A stretch of DNA of 64,000 nucleotides from an uncultured Clostridia bacterium (GCA_944367535.1 CALVWQ010000002.1:46817-110816), one strand, 5' to 3'. Counted from the stretch's first letter, positions 8,674 to 17,159 are shown. A program made the numbers and translations. The notes: generated by a model not told the origin, from the sequence alone.

Positions 8674-9462
8674 TTATTCGAAATTTCTGTCAAAAAGACT
8701 GTTCAAAGGAAGATTTTGTTCTATTCCGATCATATAGTCTTCTATTATTTCTGTTGCGGTTGTTATGTTTTTTTCGAAGATTTCGGTTAAAGCCTTATTA
8801 CTTTCTTCGCATCGCGGGTCGGGACGGGGGGTGGGGAGCAGGCCTCGGTACTTTTCGTAATTTCCCGTCAGTTTCAGCGCAAGTTTTATTATTCCGCGCA
8901 TCAATACGCAGCGCGTCGCAAGCAGACCGTTGATTTTTTTCATGTGAATAAGCGCTTTTTTCACGATTTTCGCGTCCAGCCCGAAAAACGGCGCGATGAT
9001 ACCGCATGCCTTGTCGTTTATTGCGATATGGGAGGTGGGATTATGTCTTAAAGGGTCAGTTTTGCAATCGCGCATGAGTTTGCAGTCGAACTCCGTCTCG
9101 ATTTGAGCGTGCGATACGCCGCCATGCTTTACTTTCTCGGCGATATATCCGTGGCAGGAACTGTCGAGAACGAAATGCGTGATAAACCCCGCCATATAAG
9201 AGACGGCACACTCTTTGTCTGCGCTTTCAAGAATGATTTTTTCCGCGTTTTTTAAAAACGACGCGGCGGGGCGTAAGTGTATTTCGGAACCGAGCGAGTT
9301 TACTTCGTTCTTTTTCAGGGCTTTATAGTAAAATAAAATATCGGGGCCGTGGGCGCCGATTAGATATAAATCCCGATTTTTTTCCGTAATCTTTTTTAAA
9401 TTGTCGTGCAGTTTGTCTTGGACCGCGCAAGCAAACCTATAATGAGTAAAAGCAGACGGCAT
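8674..9462 (-). CDS. zinc-dependent phospholipase C family protein
   Basis: The 262 residues begin PSAFTHYRFA with an early histidine. They continue with YLIGAHGPDILFYYKAL and GFITHFVLDSSCHGYI, the His/Asp pattern of the zinc-dependent phospholipase C (PF00882-like) fold. No signal peptide is visible, so it is probably cytoplasmic, unlike secreted clostridial alpha toxin. Proteins of this kind are common and mostly uncharacterised in Clostridia. AAAGGAA precedes the start. First gene of a two-gene unit with the UMF1 permease. The substrate is unknown; family assignment is good and function is inferred. Confidence 0.8.
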   Translation of the reverse strand: MPSAFTHYRFACAVQDKLHDNLKKITEKNRDLYLIGAHGPDILFYYKALKKNEVNSLGSEIHLRPAASFLKNAEKIILESADKECAVSYMAGFITHFVLDSSCHGYIAEKVKHGGVSHAQIETEFDCKLMRDCKTDPLRHNPTSHIAINDKACGIIAPFFGLDAKIVKKALIHMKKINGLLATRCVLMRGIIKLALKLTGNYEKYRGLLPTPRPDPRCEESNKALTEIFEKNITTATEIIEDYMIGIEQNLPLNSLFDRNFE

Positions 9463-9604
9463 AAATTTTCCTTTGTTTATAATATATTATATCATTGCGA
9501 GGTTATATTTAAGTAAAGATAATGAAAATAAAAAGAAAAATAATAAATACTTTTCCGAGGTAAATTTTTTATAAATATATTTCGTTATTTTTTCGTTGTT
9601 TAAT

Positions 9605-9655
9605 TTGACGTGCCTGTTTTTATGTCGTATAATTAAAATACCCCATACGGGGATA
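9605..9655 (+). promoter_or_regulatory. csoR promoter with CsoR-type operator
   Basis: TTGACG (9605-9610) and TATAAT (9628-9633) are 17 bases apart. TACCCCATACGGGGATA (9639-9655) is a pseudo-palindrome with facing C and G tracts, the signature of CsoR/RcnR-family operators. It overlaps the expected transcription start, so metal-free repressor would block the promoter. Confidence 0.75.
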
Positions 9656-9666
9656 TCGGAGGAGTT

Positions 9667-9930
9667 ATGCACAGGCACGAACACACCAAGGCAGTTCTTA
9701 ATAGAATTTCGAGGGCGGCGGGACATCTTGCCGCAGTCGGTAAAATGATAAATGAAGAAAGAGATTGCAGCGATGTTCTGATACAGTTAAGCGCTGTAAA
9801 GGCGGAAATAAACAATTTAGGAAAGATTATATTAAAAGATCATATCGACCATTGTATAATAGATGCCGTAAAGTCAGGCGACGAAGCAACCGTAACGCGT
9901 CTGAAAAATGCTATTGACAGTATGTTATGA
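9667..9930 (+). CDS. csoR: CsoR/RcnR/FrmR-family metal- or thiol-sensing repressor
   Basis: All-helical DUF156 repressor of 87 residues. Cys34, His59 and Cys63 sit at the spacing of the Cu(I)-binding Cys-His-Cys triad of CsoR (36/61/65 in the Mycobacterium protein), which favours copper sensing over formaldehyde or nickel sensing. The operator lies directly upstream, so it is autoregulated. Its stop overlaps the next start (ATGA), coupling it to an EamA exporter rather than the usual copper P-ATPase or CopZ. Start has GGAGG ahead. Family is certain; the copper ligand is inferred from the triad. Confidence 0.88.
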   Translation: MHRHEHTKAVLNRISRAAGHLAAVGKMINEERDCSDVLIQLSAVKAEINNLGKIILKDHIDHCIIDAVKSGDEATVTRLKNAIDSML

Positions 9931-10871
9931 AATATAAGTCATTAGGTTTCGGGATATTTTTCGCGGTGCTCGCCGCGACACTTTACGCTTTAAACTCGCC
10001 TCTTTCGAAAATACTTTTAGATTATATGCCGCCCACTTTAATGGCGGGGTTTTTATATGTGGGCGCGGGTGCGGGAATGATTGCCGTGGCGCTATTTAGG
10101 CGTTTGGGGAAAAGCGACGGCCGAGAAAAAAGGCTTGGCCGCAAAGACTTACCTTATACCGTCGCCATGATTTTGCTCGACATCGCCGCGCCAATATGTC
10201 TTATTATGGGCTTACAATCCACTACGGCGGCAAACGCCTCGCTGTTAAACAACTTCGAGATAGTGGCTACCGCCGTCGTGGCGCTCGTCGTGTTCGGGGA
10301 AAAAATCAGTGTGCGGCTTTGGGCGGGGATTTTTTTCGTAACCCTTTCTTGTCTCATTCTCTCGTTTGAAGATATTTCGAGTTTGAAGTTTTCTTACGGC
10401 TCTCTGCTTATTCTAGCCGCGTGTGTATGTTGGGGCTTTGAAAACAACTGTACCCGCAAAATATCCGGCGGAGACCCTTTGCAGATTGTGCTTTTAAAAG
10501 GCGTTTTCTCGGGCTTGGGTTCGATAATTATAGGTTTGATAATAGGCGAAAGAATAACCGTTTTGTGGAGCGTTTTCGCCGTGCTCGGAGTAGGCTGCGT
10601 GGCATACGGATTAAGTATATTTTTCTATGTTTACGCGCAAAGAATCCTCGGCGCGGCGCGTACTAGCGCGTATTATGCGGTCGCGCCGTTTATAGGCGTG
10701 GTTTTATCGCTGATTATCTTTCGCGAGATGCCTGCTTACACTTTTTTTATCGCGCTCGCTTTCATGGCAATAGGTGCATGGCTTTCCTCGGGCGATAAAC
10801 CTTTAATGAAACAAAAAAATAAAATACGCGATATATGTGCAGACGAGAAGGATGAGACAAAAAAAGGATGA
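9927..10871 (+). CDS. DMT-superfamily (EamA) transporter
   Basis: Inner-membrane carrier of 314 residues with about ten hydrophobic helices arranged as two EamA repeats (ALNSPLSKILLDYMPP in the first, WGFENNCTRKISGGDPL opening the second). It is translationally coupled to csoR by a four-base ATGA overlap and therefore probably induced by the same signal. EamA proteins export amino acids, metabolites or drugs; a metal role is only suggested by the neighbour. The C-terminal tail is charged and cytoplasmic-like. The exact substrate is unknown. Confidence 0.85.
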   Translation: MKYKSLGFGIFFAVLAATLYALNSPLSKILLDYMPPTLMAGFLYVGAGAGMIAVALFRRLGKSDGREKRLGRKDLPYTVAMILLDIAAPICLIMGLQSTTAANASLLNNFEIVATAVVALVVFGEKISVRLWAGIFFVTLSCLILSFEDISSLKFSYGSLLILAACVCWGFENNCTRKISGGDPLQIVLLKGVFSGLGSIIIGLIIGERITVLWSVFAVLGVGCVAYGLSIFFYVYAQRILGAARTSAYYAVAPFIGVVLSLIIFREMPAYTFFIALAFMAIGAWLSSGDKPLMKQKNKIRDICADEKDETKKG

Positions 10872-10944
10872 AATAAGTTTAAACCATAACAATAAGCAGT
10901 TTTTTATCTGTTTAGTTTTAATTTTTGTTCTTTTTCCGGTTGTA

Positions 10945-11653
10945 TTAAAAGGAAACTTTTTTCCGTGAACTACAAATAAGAGAATACTTTATATAGTGGT
11001 TAGTTTTAATATAAATTTTTAGAAAGAAATTGACAAAAAAATATGCAATAGGTAAACCGAATACGCTGACCAACAGAATAAATGCTCCTAAATCTACGAG
11101 AGGACTGGAAATTAAAAAACTGAACGTGACGCCGCTTGATATGCCTGCCCGTGTAAAGCCCATAAAGATAGGTATGGAAGAGCATGAGCAAAAGGGGGTA
11201 ACGGTTCCGAGCAGGGCGCCGACCGCGTTTGCGCCGATGCCGTGAAATTTTCCGAGTATCTTTTTAGTGCGTTCTGGCGGGAAATAACTCTGTATATATG
11301 AAATAACAAAAATCAGCAGACAAAGCAATACTATAATTTATATGGTGTCGTAAATGAAAAACTGAATTGCTCCACCCCAACGTGTTGCCATAAAATCAGA
11401 GCCGAATATTCCTATTAACGCCATACCGAGCAAAGCGTTAAGCCATTGCATTCCGAGTATTTGGTCCGTAATGAAATTCCCCAATATTTTTATGCCGTTT
11501 AACCCGTCGATAATAGCGGCAATTCCGGGCAAACCCTGTTACGATTATAATTATAAGGAAAATAAATAATTTTTTATGACGCTTAAAATATGAATGTCCG
11601 AAATTTTTTTCTTTATCTTTTACTTTTTCTAAAAACTCTTCGTTTTTTTCCAT
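10945..11653 (-). pseudogene. decayed ArsP-like (DUF318) permease
   Basis: Minus-strand remains of a permease. Reading from the ATG at 11653, MEKNEEFLEKVKDKEKNFG leads into a membrane helix. A frameshift follows near 11530 (GGGTTTGCCCGG), then LPGIAAIIDGLNGIKILG, an in-frame TAA at 11338, and then the hallmark segment GTVTPFCSCSSIPIF of ArsP/DUF318 permeases. The second half of the usual protein of about 300 residues is missing. With one frameshift, one nonsense codon and a lost C-terminus it is inactive. It lies just downstream of an intact arsR, so this was an organoarsenical or related efflux operon. Confidence 0.82.
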
Positions 11654-11704
11654 AAACACACCTATAATATTGACAAATATCAATCTGATAAATAAAAAAA
11701 TAAA

Positions 11705-11989
11705 TTACTTTTTTTCGCGCATACATTTTGTGTCGCCTAAAAAGGCAAGAAGCCCCTGTAATTTACGGCAATCAATGGTATAATAGGTCCATTTCCAGTC
11801 TTTTTCTGCTTTTACGAGACCGCAGTCGCATAACACTTTCATGTGATGTGAAAGAGTGGGTTGCGTAATATTTAATTGTTCAAGGATTTTACACGCACAT
11901 AGAGTACCGTTGCGCAACATTTGGAAAATTTGCAGACGCGTATTATCTCCCAGGGCTTTCAGTATGTCAATATAATCGGGAAACTCCAT
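11705..11989 (-). CDS. arsR: ArsR-family metalloregulator
   Basis: Winged-helix repressor of 94 residues. The alpha-3 site LCACKIL (Cys31, Cys33) corresponds to the Cys-x-Cys arsenite sensor of classical ArsR. It is followed by the DNA-recognition helix (TQPTLSHHMKVL) and a second Cys pair in KVLCDCGL. It stands 51 bases before the decayed permease it probably controlled. The gene itself is intact, so a sensor has outlived its local target. Start at 11989 fits the family length. Confidence 0.87.
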   Translation of the reverse strand: MEFPDYIDILKALGDNTRLQIFQMLRNGTLCACKILEQLNITQPTLSHHMKVLCDCGLVKAEKDWKWTYYTIDCRKLQGLLAFLGDTKCMREKK

Positions 11990-12186
11990 AGTATTTCCTC
12001 ACATTGATTATCGTCTATGTTATTATATGATGTTTTATATCGATTTGTCAAATGATGTTTGTAGTATAATCAAAATTCTCCAAACCATATTTTCGGGTTG
12101 GGGGGATAAATCGTGTTTAGTGTATAAAAATACCGTCGTTATAGAAAATCAATAATCTTTTTCAATGTCTTTATCGCAAAAAGAAA

Positions 12187-12232
12187 ACACCTATTGCTGT
12201 CCACCCGCAGGGGTTGGGATTACAATAGGTGT
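12187..12232 (-). terminator. terminator after tRNA-Leu
   Basis: ACACCTATTG (12187-12196) pairs with CAATAGGTGT (12223-12232). On the minus strand the stem is followed by TTTTCTTTTT. It lies directly downstream of the tRNA gene. Confidence 0.75.
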
Positions 12233-12238
12233 ATCGCA

Positions 12239-12321
12239 TGGTGCGGGCAAAGGGACTCGAACCCCCACGGTTTCCCAATAGATCCTAAGTCTATCGCGTC
12301 TGCCAGTTTCGCCATGCCCGC
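12239..12321 (-). tRNA. tRNA-Leu (anticodon TAG)
   Basis: Type-II tRNA with acceptor GCGGGCA, anticodon loop CTTAGGA, a long variable arm, T-loop TTCGAGT and an encoded CCA (12241-12239). Confidence 0.95.
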
Positions 12322-12501
12322 ATTTTCTTTTTATTATTTTATCATATAAATTGCAAAAAATAAAGTTTTTATCCGTCCATTATTGATTTTAATTTTTTTT
12401 ATTTCTAAATTTAATTATTAACTTTAAACTTTTTTTGTAAGAACCTTTTTTCTTAATGCTTGAAAACTATGGAATAAAAGGATTTACACAAAAGGTGAAT
12501 T

Positions 12502-13827
12502 ATGGCGTTTATCCAGCGTTATTCCGCAATTAGAAAGGGTGGAATTATATTTACCGGCAATACGCTCGGACTCAGCAAAATCAATAATGCAAACCGCGCG
12601 GGCGTTACCGGTTCAATCGGCGCTTTTACGAGCCTTAATACGGCGCTTGCAGTTGCTACTTTTCCTAATGGCACCACTCTTGATTACACTCAGAACGGGT
12701 CAGCCGCGGTACTTAACATACCGTCGGGCAGTTCTGTGCTTTATGCTGAACTCGTCTGGGGAGGGTTATACAGTTCAAGCGTTAATAATTTATCGGGAAT
12801 CATCGATAATCCTATAATTTTCACCACTCCTGCGGCTTCGTATTCTCTTGTCGGGGACCCCGTTACAAGACAGACTTTTACAATAACATTGCAAGAAGGC
12901 AATCAGGTAGGATTTTACGTCAGAAGCATAGACGTTACCGCATTGATTGCGGCTTCGGGGAGCGGGACCTACTCTGTTGCATCTGTTCCGGCGCTTATAG
13001 AGGCAATAGATTCTAGAACCAACGACACCAATCATGCCGGTTGGACTCTCGCGGTAATTTATCAGAATTCTTCTTTACCGTTCAGAAGCCTGAATTTCTG
13101 GGCGGGAGGGGAAGTAGTATCGCCGGTGATAGGTGTTGCGAGTATAATTCTGTCAGGTTTCAGGACACCTTCGTCGTCTCCGCCGTCGGGCAAGATTTTC
13201 GTGTCCGCGCAGGAGGGCGACGCGGTAATCGGCGGCGATCAGATGCTGTTCGGGCAGGACGCGGCTTCGCTAATCGCGCTTTCGGGACCGAACAATCCCG
13301 TAAGTAATTTTTTCTGTTCACAGATAAACGACGAAAACGGACTCGTGGATACGACCGGCACTTTCGGCACGCGTAACGCGAATGCTATTACGGGAACCAA
13401 TATTTCCGCAGGTAGACAGGGATATGACATAACCGTCGCCGATCTGACGGGTAAAATTATACCGGATCAGACATCGGCGTTTGTAAGATTTATTTCGTCG
13501 GGAGACCTGTATTTACCTAACGCTATTGCAATTCTGATAGAAAACTGCGAAAATCCGAATCTTGCCGTAATAAAATCCGCAAATAAAACCATTGCGGTGA
13601 GCGGCGACGAAATTCAATACAGTTCCGCGCTTACAAATTCCGGAAGCCTTCCGCTGACGGGCATTGTGTTTACGGACGATATCCCCGCGGGAACGACTTT
13701 CGTTTCGGGCAGCGTTTCGGTAAACGGAATTTCGCAACCCTCATATAATCCCGCGACGGGTTTCCCGCTCGCAAATCTTGCAGTCGGAAATTCTACTACG
13801 GTTGAATTCGATGTGACGGTGAACTGA
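12502..13827 (+). CDS. DUF11 / conserved-repeat surface protein, C-terminally frameshifted
   Basis: The 441 residues begin AFIQRYSAIRKGGIIFTGNT, the start shared by a group of Firmicute proteins with a leading beta-rich domain followed by DUF11 repeats. The N-terminal domain spans about 1-340. A single DUF11 repeat begins near residue 350 (NLAVIKSANKTIAVSGDEIQY, then DDIPAGTTFVSGSVSVNG) and breaks off at FDVTVN. No signal peptide, anchor or LPXTG is visible. AAGGTG lies five bases before the ATG. The missing end of the repeat continues in the next frame from 13827 (TGATG overlap), so the gene is truncated or frameshifted. Family members usually have many repeats; a structural surface role is inferred. 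Confidence 0.75.
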   Translation: MAFIQRYSAIRKGGIIFTGNTLGLSKINNANRAGVTGSIGAFTSLNTALAVATFPNGTTLDYTQNGSAAVLNIPSGSSVLYAELVWGGLYSSSVNNLSGIIDNPIIFTTPAASYSLVGDPVTRQTFTITLQEGNQVGFYVRSIDVTALIAASGSGTYSVASVPALIEAIDSRTNDTNHAGWTLAVIYQNSSLPFRSLNFWAGGEVVSPVIGVASIILSGFRTPSSSPPSGKIFVSAQEGDAVIGGDQMLFGQDAASLIALSGPNNPVSNFFCSQINDENGLVDTTGTFGTRNANAITGTNISAGRQGYDITVADLTGKIIPDQTSAFVRFISSGDLYLPNAIAILIENCENPNLAVIKSANKTIAVSGDEIQYSSALTNSGSLPLTGIVFTDDIPAGTTFVSGSVSVNGISQPSYNPATGFPLANLAVGNSTTVEFDVTVN

Positions 13828-14042
13828 TGAATAAATATATTGTTAATACTGCGTCGGTAACGGATTTGTCTTCCGCAGAGCCCGTAATCTATTTAAGCAA
13901 CACAGTCCAAACACTTGTCCGTAACGTCAAGAGACAAAAAATTACGCATTATTACCGCAGGCAATGTGTTGCCGCGGAGCAAAATAAAGGTTGCTGTCAG
14001 TGTGCGGGTATTTTTGCGCTTTTAATTATATTTTTTATGTAA
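13827..14042 (+). pseudogene. out-of-frame tail of the DUF11 protein
   Basis: The first residues (YIVNTASVTDLSSAEPVIYLSN) are the natural end of the DUF11 repeat that stops at 13827. The frames meet at AACTGATGA, where the stop and the new ATG overlap, so either a frameshift mutation or coupled re-initiation is possible. The rest ends in a hydrophobic stretch (FALLIIFF) of unclear meaning. Confidence 0.6.
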
Positions 14043-14297
14043 ATCTCTTTTAATCGCTATCGGTTTTTGTTTATTGAACTGCCGCCGCACCAAGCGGACG
14101 GTTTTTTTCTCGGACAAGCTTTAAGGTTTAGAACAATCTTTTCCGTAATTTTAAACGACAGGAAAATCAACATATTGACATTTTTGCTTTTTAAGTTTAT
14201 AATATTGCTGAAAATATTGAATTTCACGAGTATTTTTATGTGCGTAATATGAGCATATGAAATTGTTTTTAAGTTTTTAAATTGATGAGGTGAAATG

Positions 14298-14546
14298 ATG
14301 TAGAGAAAAACGGCAATTGAATCGGTGGAAGCTTGTCTTAAATGGACGGAAAACGTCATGCTGACATTTGACAGGGGGTATTGGGGAGTATATGAGCGTA
14401 TACGCATAGACCGTAACGAAAGGCCGGGCGGCACATATAAGCCGCTTAAACAAACATAAGCGGATAAAAGACTGACTGCCGAAAACAAGCGGTTTATTTT
14501 TAATGTAGGCAGCAAAGATAGAACCGTCGCAGGAAAGATGCTGTAA
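14298..14546 (+). pseudogene. coding remnant with stops, unidentified
   Basis: One frame from ATG at 14298 (TAG as second codon) reads plausible protein (TAIESVEACLKWTENVML, FDRGYWGVYERIRIDRNE) for about 50 codons. It then meets TAA near 14457 and continues to TAA at 14546. It looks like a short fragment of a larger, broken gene. The family is not recognised. Confidence 0.4.
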
Positions 14547-14604
14547 TAACGGGTAAAAATATAATTATATAGATTTATAAAAATTCTGTAATCGGGAGAA
14601 CGTT

Positions 14605-14979
14605 ATGAAAAAGAAAGTAATTGCTCTTATAGCACATGATAACAAGAAGCAGGCTTTAGTGGACTGGGCAGTCAAAAATCGGGAAAAACTTTCGGGGTTT
14701 TATCTATGCGGTACGGGACATACCGCAAAACTGGTAAAAGAAGCGACGGGACTTGAAGTGGAAGCATATCTTTCGGGACCTCTCGGCGGAGACCAGCAAA
14801 TAGGAGCTAAAGTGGCGGAAGGAAAGATTGATATAATAGTTTTTTTCTGGGACCCGTTGCAAATGCAGCCGCATGACCCGGATGTAAAGGCGCTGTTACG
14901 CATTGCTGTCGTATATAATATTCCTATTGCTACAAACGTGGCGACTGCCGATTGCGTAATAGGAAGAAATTGTTTGTAA
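14605..14979 (+). CDS. mgsA: methylglyoxal synthase
   Basis: Converts dihydroxyacetone phosphate to methylglyoxal and phosphate, bypassing lower glycolysis when phosphate is short. The 124 residues match the family length. Diagnostic motifs are GTGHTAKLV (phosphate binding), [12 protein letters not shown], and [20 protein letters not shown] carrying catalytic Asp and His residues. GGGAG lies ahead of the ATG and a terminator follows at once, so the gene is monocistronic. It is the last core gene before the first mobile element. Confidence 0.95.
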   Translation: MKKKVIALIAHDNKKQALVDWAVKNREKLSGFYLCGTGHTAKLVKEATGLEVEAYLSGPLGGDQQIGAKVAEGKIDIIVFFWDPLQMQPHDPDVKALLRIAVVYNIPIATNVATADCVIGRNCL

Positions 14980-15009
14980 AATTTAATATTTAATCTGTTG
15001 AAATACTGA

Positions 15010-15038
15010 GATTCCGATATTTTTCGGAATCTTTTTTT
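15010..15038 (+). terminator. terminator after mgsA
   Basis: GATTCCGA pairs with TCGGAATC and is followed by seven T. Confidence 0.85.
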
Positions 15039-15153
15039 ATTGTGAAAGGGGCAAGGGGTTAAATGCTGCGTGAAAATAAAAAGATTTTAAGCTATTTAAA
15101 ATAAAAAAGCCCGAATCTACTCAATTTTACATGAATCGATTCAGTCTTTTACT

Positions 15154-15198
15154 TGGTCCGCCTTCGGGGACTCGAACCCCGGACCCACTGATTAAGAG
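15154..15198 (+). repeat. attL: 45-bp copy of the tRNA-Lys 3' region
   Basis: Identical over 45 bases to 23521-23565 inside the intact tRNA-Lys(CTT), from the CCA end through the T-arm and variable region to the anticodon loop. It marks the left junction of element 1. Confidence 0.93.
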
Positions 15199-15252
15199 AG
15201 TCCCACTGATTAAGAGAGTCCCACTGATTAAGAGAGTCCCACTGATTAAGAG
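15184..15252 (+). repeat. 18-bp tandem repeats of the attachment core
   Basis: CCCACTGATTAAGAGAGT occurs three times in perfect tandem (15184-15201, 15202-15219, 15220-15237) plus a fourth 15-base partial copy to 15252. The shared 15 bases are the anticodon-stem part of the att sequence; AGT is extra. The intact tRNA has one copy. The tandem array therefore formed at the left junction during or after integration. Confidence 0.92.
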
Positions 15253-15329
15253 GGACCAGAAATGCAAAAAAACGAGGTATTTTTAAGAAAAAAACCTTAC
15301 TTTTTTAAATAAAAAATCAAAAAAACGCC

Positions 15330-16562
15330 TTAAATAGTAGTACGGATATACTCACAAAACTCTTGTAAATATAAGCGAATATCTGATGTCCCTTTTTTTA
15401 ATAAATGCGTATATACATCTTGGGTCATTGCAAGTGTCGAATGTCCGAGAAGTGTTTGCAGGACTTTTTCATTCATTCCGAGAGCATAACAGATTGTTGC
15501 AAACGTATGACGTGTCGAGTGTAGCGATACGTCTTTTATATTAAGTTTGTCGGCAGTTCGGCGGAATGCCTTTTTAATACTTTCGTAAGTGAAGGAGCCT
15601 AAAAGGTCAAGTTCAAAATATTTAAAAAGGCTATCTGTAAAATATACTCGTCGGTTGCTTGATTCTGTTTTTGTTTCCGACAACTTACCTCGAACAATTG
15701 ATTTATTGACGATAAAAAAATGATGTTCAAAGAAAAAATCATCCTTCGTCAGAGCGAGGAACTCGCCCATGCGAAGCCCGGTTGCGCAGAGGAAAAAGAA
15801 TACCTGAGAAAGGTTTTTATTTTCCGCCGTTAAAAAGGCTTGTTGCTCGGAATAGGTGAATGCACGCCGTTTTTTTGTCTTATATTTTTGTAATTCCACC
15901 GCCTCACAAGGATTAAAAGGTATTTTTTTTAGGATAACCGCTTTTTTGAGTGCGGCATTTATAAGTAAAAAAGCCTTTTTTCTGGTGTTTCCCGCAGAAA
16001 CGGAATTAAAAAATTTTTGCAAAATTTCACCGTCTAAAGCAACAAGTTTCATATTTCCTATCGCAGGGAAAATAGTGGCGTTCATTGTTGTTTCGTAACC
16101 GTGGCGAGAACTCTCGCGCAGATTCGATTTTTTAAAATCGTTGTACCAAGACAATAACCAATCTTTTAAAGTGATATAATGCTGCCGTTTTTTATTTTTG
16201 CGAGGCGGGTTTGCCTTTCGTAAAAGGTTCAAACAGTCTTTTTGCGTTTTTGCGTAAACGGCTTTCTTTTTTCCGTATTCGTCATAGTAATATCCTGCAT
16301 ATATTTTGTAAACACTTCCTTTTTTATTTAACCGTGTTATCAATTGTATACAGCCTTGTCCGTATTTTAATTTTATCAATTCTTTATCTCCTTTTTTTAT
16401 AGATTGAGAATTGACCGCGTTTTCATTTTTATTCAGTTGTAAAACAACATTTTCCGCGCCACAGCGCGTAAATTCGTCTAAGCGGAACATGAGTTCCGTC
16501 AGTAGTTCGCCCACTTCCGCCAGCGCAGACACGGCGCTCTGGATCTTTTCCTTATATCCCAT
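15330..16562 (-). CDS. int: tyrosine recombinase / phage integrase of element 1
   Basis: Catalyses site-specific integration into tRNA-Lys. There is an N-terminal arm-binding region with KKKAVYAKTQKDCLNLLRK, a SAM-like core-binding domain (about 130-220), and a C-terminal catalytic domain. Active-site elements are visible: Arg in ATGLRMGEF, His-x-x-Arg in LHSTRHTFA, His in LLGHSTLA and the nucleophile Tyr in TQDVYTHLL. The start at 16562 is preferred over 16598 because GAGGGGG lies just upstream. It is the gene nearest attL and points toward it, the usual arrangement. The extreme N-terminus (EKIQSAVSALAEVGELLTE) is an unusual helical extension. Confidence 0.92.
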   Translation of the reverse strand: MGYKEKIQSAVSALAEVGELLTELMFRLDEFTRCGAENVVLQLNKNENAVNSQSIKKGDKELIKLKYGQGCIQLITRLNKKGSVYKIYAGYYYDEYGKKKAVYAKTQKDCLNLLRKANPPRKNKKRQHYITLKDWLLSWYNDFKKSNLRESSRHGYETTMNATIFPAIGNMKLVALDGEILQKFFNSVSAGNTRKKAFLLINAALKKAVILKKIPFNPCEAVELQKYKTKKRRAFTYSEQQAFLTAENKNLSQVFFFLCATGLRMGEFLALTKDDFFFEHHFFIVNKSIVRGKLSETKTESSNRRVYFTDSLFKYFELDLLGSFTYESIKKAFRRTADKLNIKDVSLHSTRHTFATICYALGMNEKVLQTLLGHSTLAMTQDVYTHLLKKGTSDIRLYLQEFCEYIRTTI

Positions 16563-16681
16563 GTTTTGCCCCCTCGTTTTTTCGGGGGCATTATACACTA
16601 AAAAAATAAAAAATTTTTAATGCGAATTTAATTTATATATTTTATAATCCTTGCCGAAAAAATATATAAATTACTTAAAAA

Positions 16682-17056
16682 TTAGAATGTCTTTTGCCTG
16701 TCCTCGTTTTTTTCAGCGAGTGCGTTCACCTGGATAATAATAGACTCCCTGGCGAACGGTCCGAGTTTGCGGAAGTTTTTTAAAAGTTCGCTTTCGTCCT
16801 CGGATAGAGCGGCGCGGTTGTTATGTTCGGCGGAATACTTTTTTATTCCGAGGTCATTTTCGCGTCCTATTAGGTAATCTACTGAAACGTCGAAAAAGTC
16901 CGCAAGTTTATTTAAAGTGTCGAGGTTAGGTTCAGCCTTGCCGTTCTCCCATTTCCCGATTGTGAAATAAGTTACTCCTAAAAAATCCGCGAGCTTCGTC
17001 TGATTGTAGCCGTTATCATTTCGTAAATCTTTTAATATAGAGGGAAATTTACTCAT
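16682..17056 (-). CDS. CI-like XRE-family repressor of element 1
   Basis: The N-terminal helix-turn-helix (LKDLRNDNGYNQTKLADFLG, then VTYFTIGKWENGKAEPNLDT) is a textbook XRE/Cro-CI domain covering residues 5-65. The C-terminal 55 residues are helical and probably dimerise; there is no S24 peptidase domain, so SOS-type self-cleavage is not expected. It is divergent from the rightward early operon, with three palindromes in the 130-base gap. The likely role is to keep the element silent by repressing the promoter at 17102. Confidence 0.9.
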   Translation of the reverse strand: MSKFPSILKDLRNDNGYNQTKLADFLGVTYFTIGKWENGKAEPNLDTLNKLADFFDVSVDYLIGRENDLGIKKYSAEHNNRAALSEDESELLKNFRKLGPFARESIIIQVNALAEKNEDRQKTF

Positions 17057-17077
17057 AAAAACTCCTTTTCTTTCATA

Positions 17078-17159
17078 TTAAGAAAAATTTTCTTAAAAGT
17101 CTTGACATAAGAAAAAAATTCTGTTAAAATTGTGAATAAATAAGAATATCTTTCTTATT
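17078..17159. promoter_or_regulatory. element 1 early promoter with three repressor palindromes
   Basis: A perfect 19-base palindrome TTAAGAAAAATTTTCTTAA is at 17078-17096. A weaker copy, TAAGAAAAAAATTCTGTTA, lies at 17108-17126 inside the promoter spacer. A third, ATAAGAATATCTTTCTTAT, is at 17140-17158. The promoter itself is TTGACA (17102-17107), 17 bases, TAAAAT (17125-17130), firing rightward. This is the multi-operator design of a lysogeny switch controlled by the divergent CI-like gene. Confidence 0.8.

Noticed and set aside
14057-14515. 152-codon minus-strand frame
   Set aside because: No ribosome site; overlaps the forward gene remnant and AT-rich spacer; no recognisable protein features.
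15184-15252. CRISPR-like short tandem repeats
   Set aside because: Units are directly adjacent with no spacers and derive from the tRNA-Lys att core.
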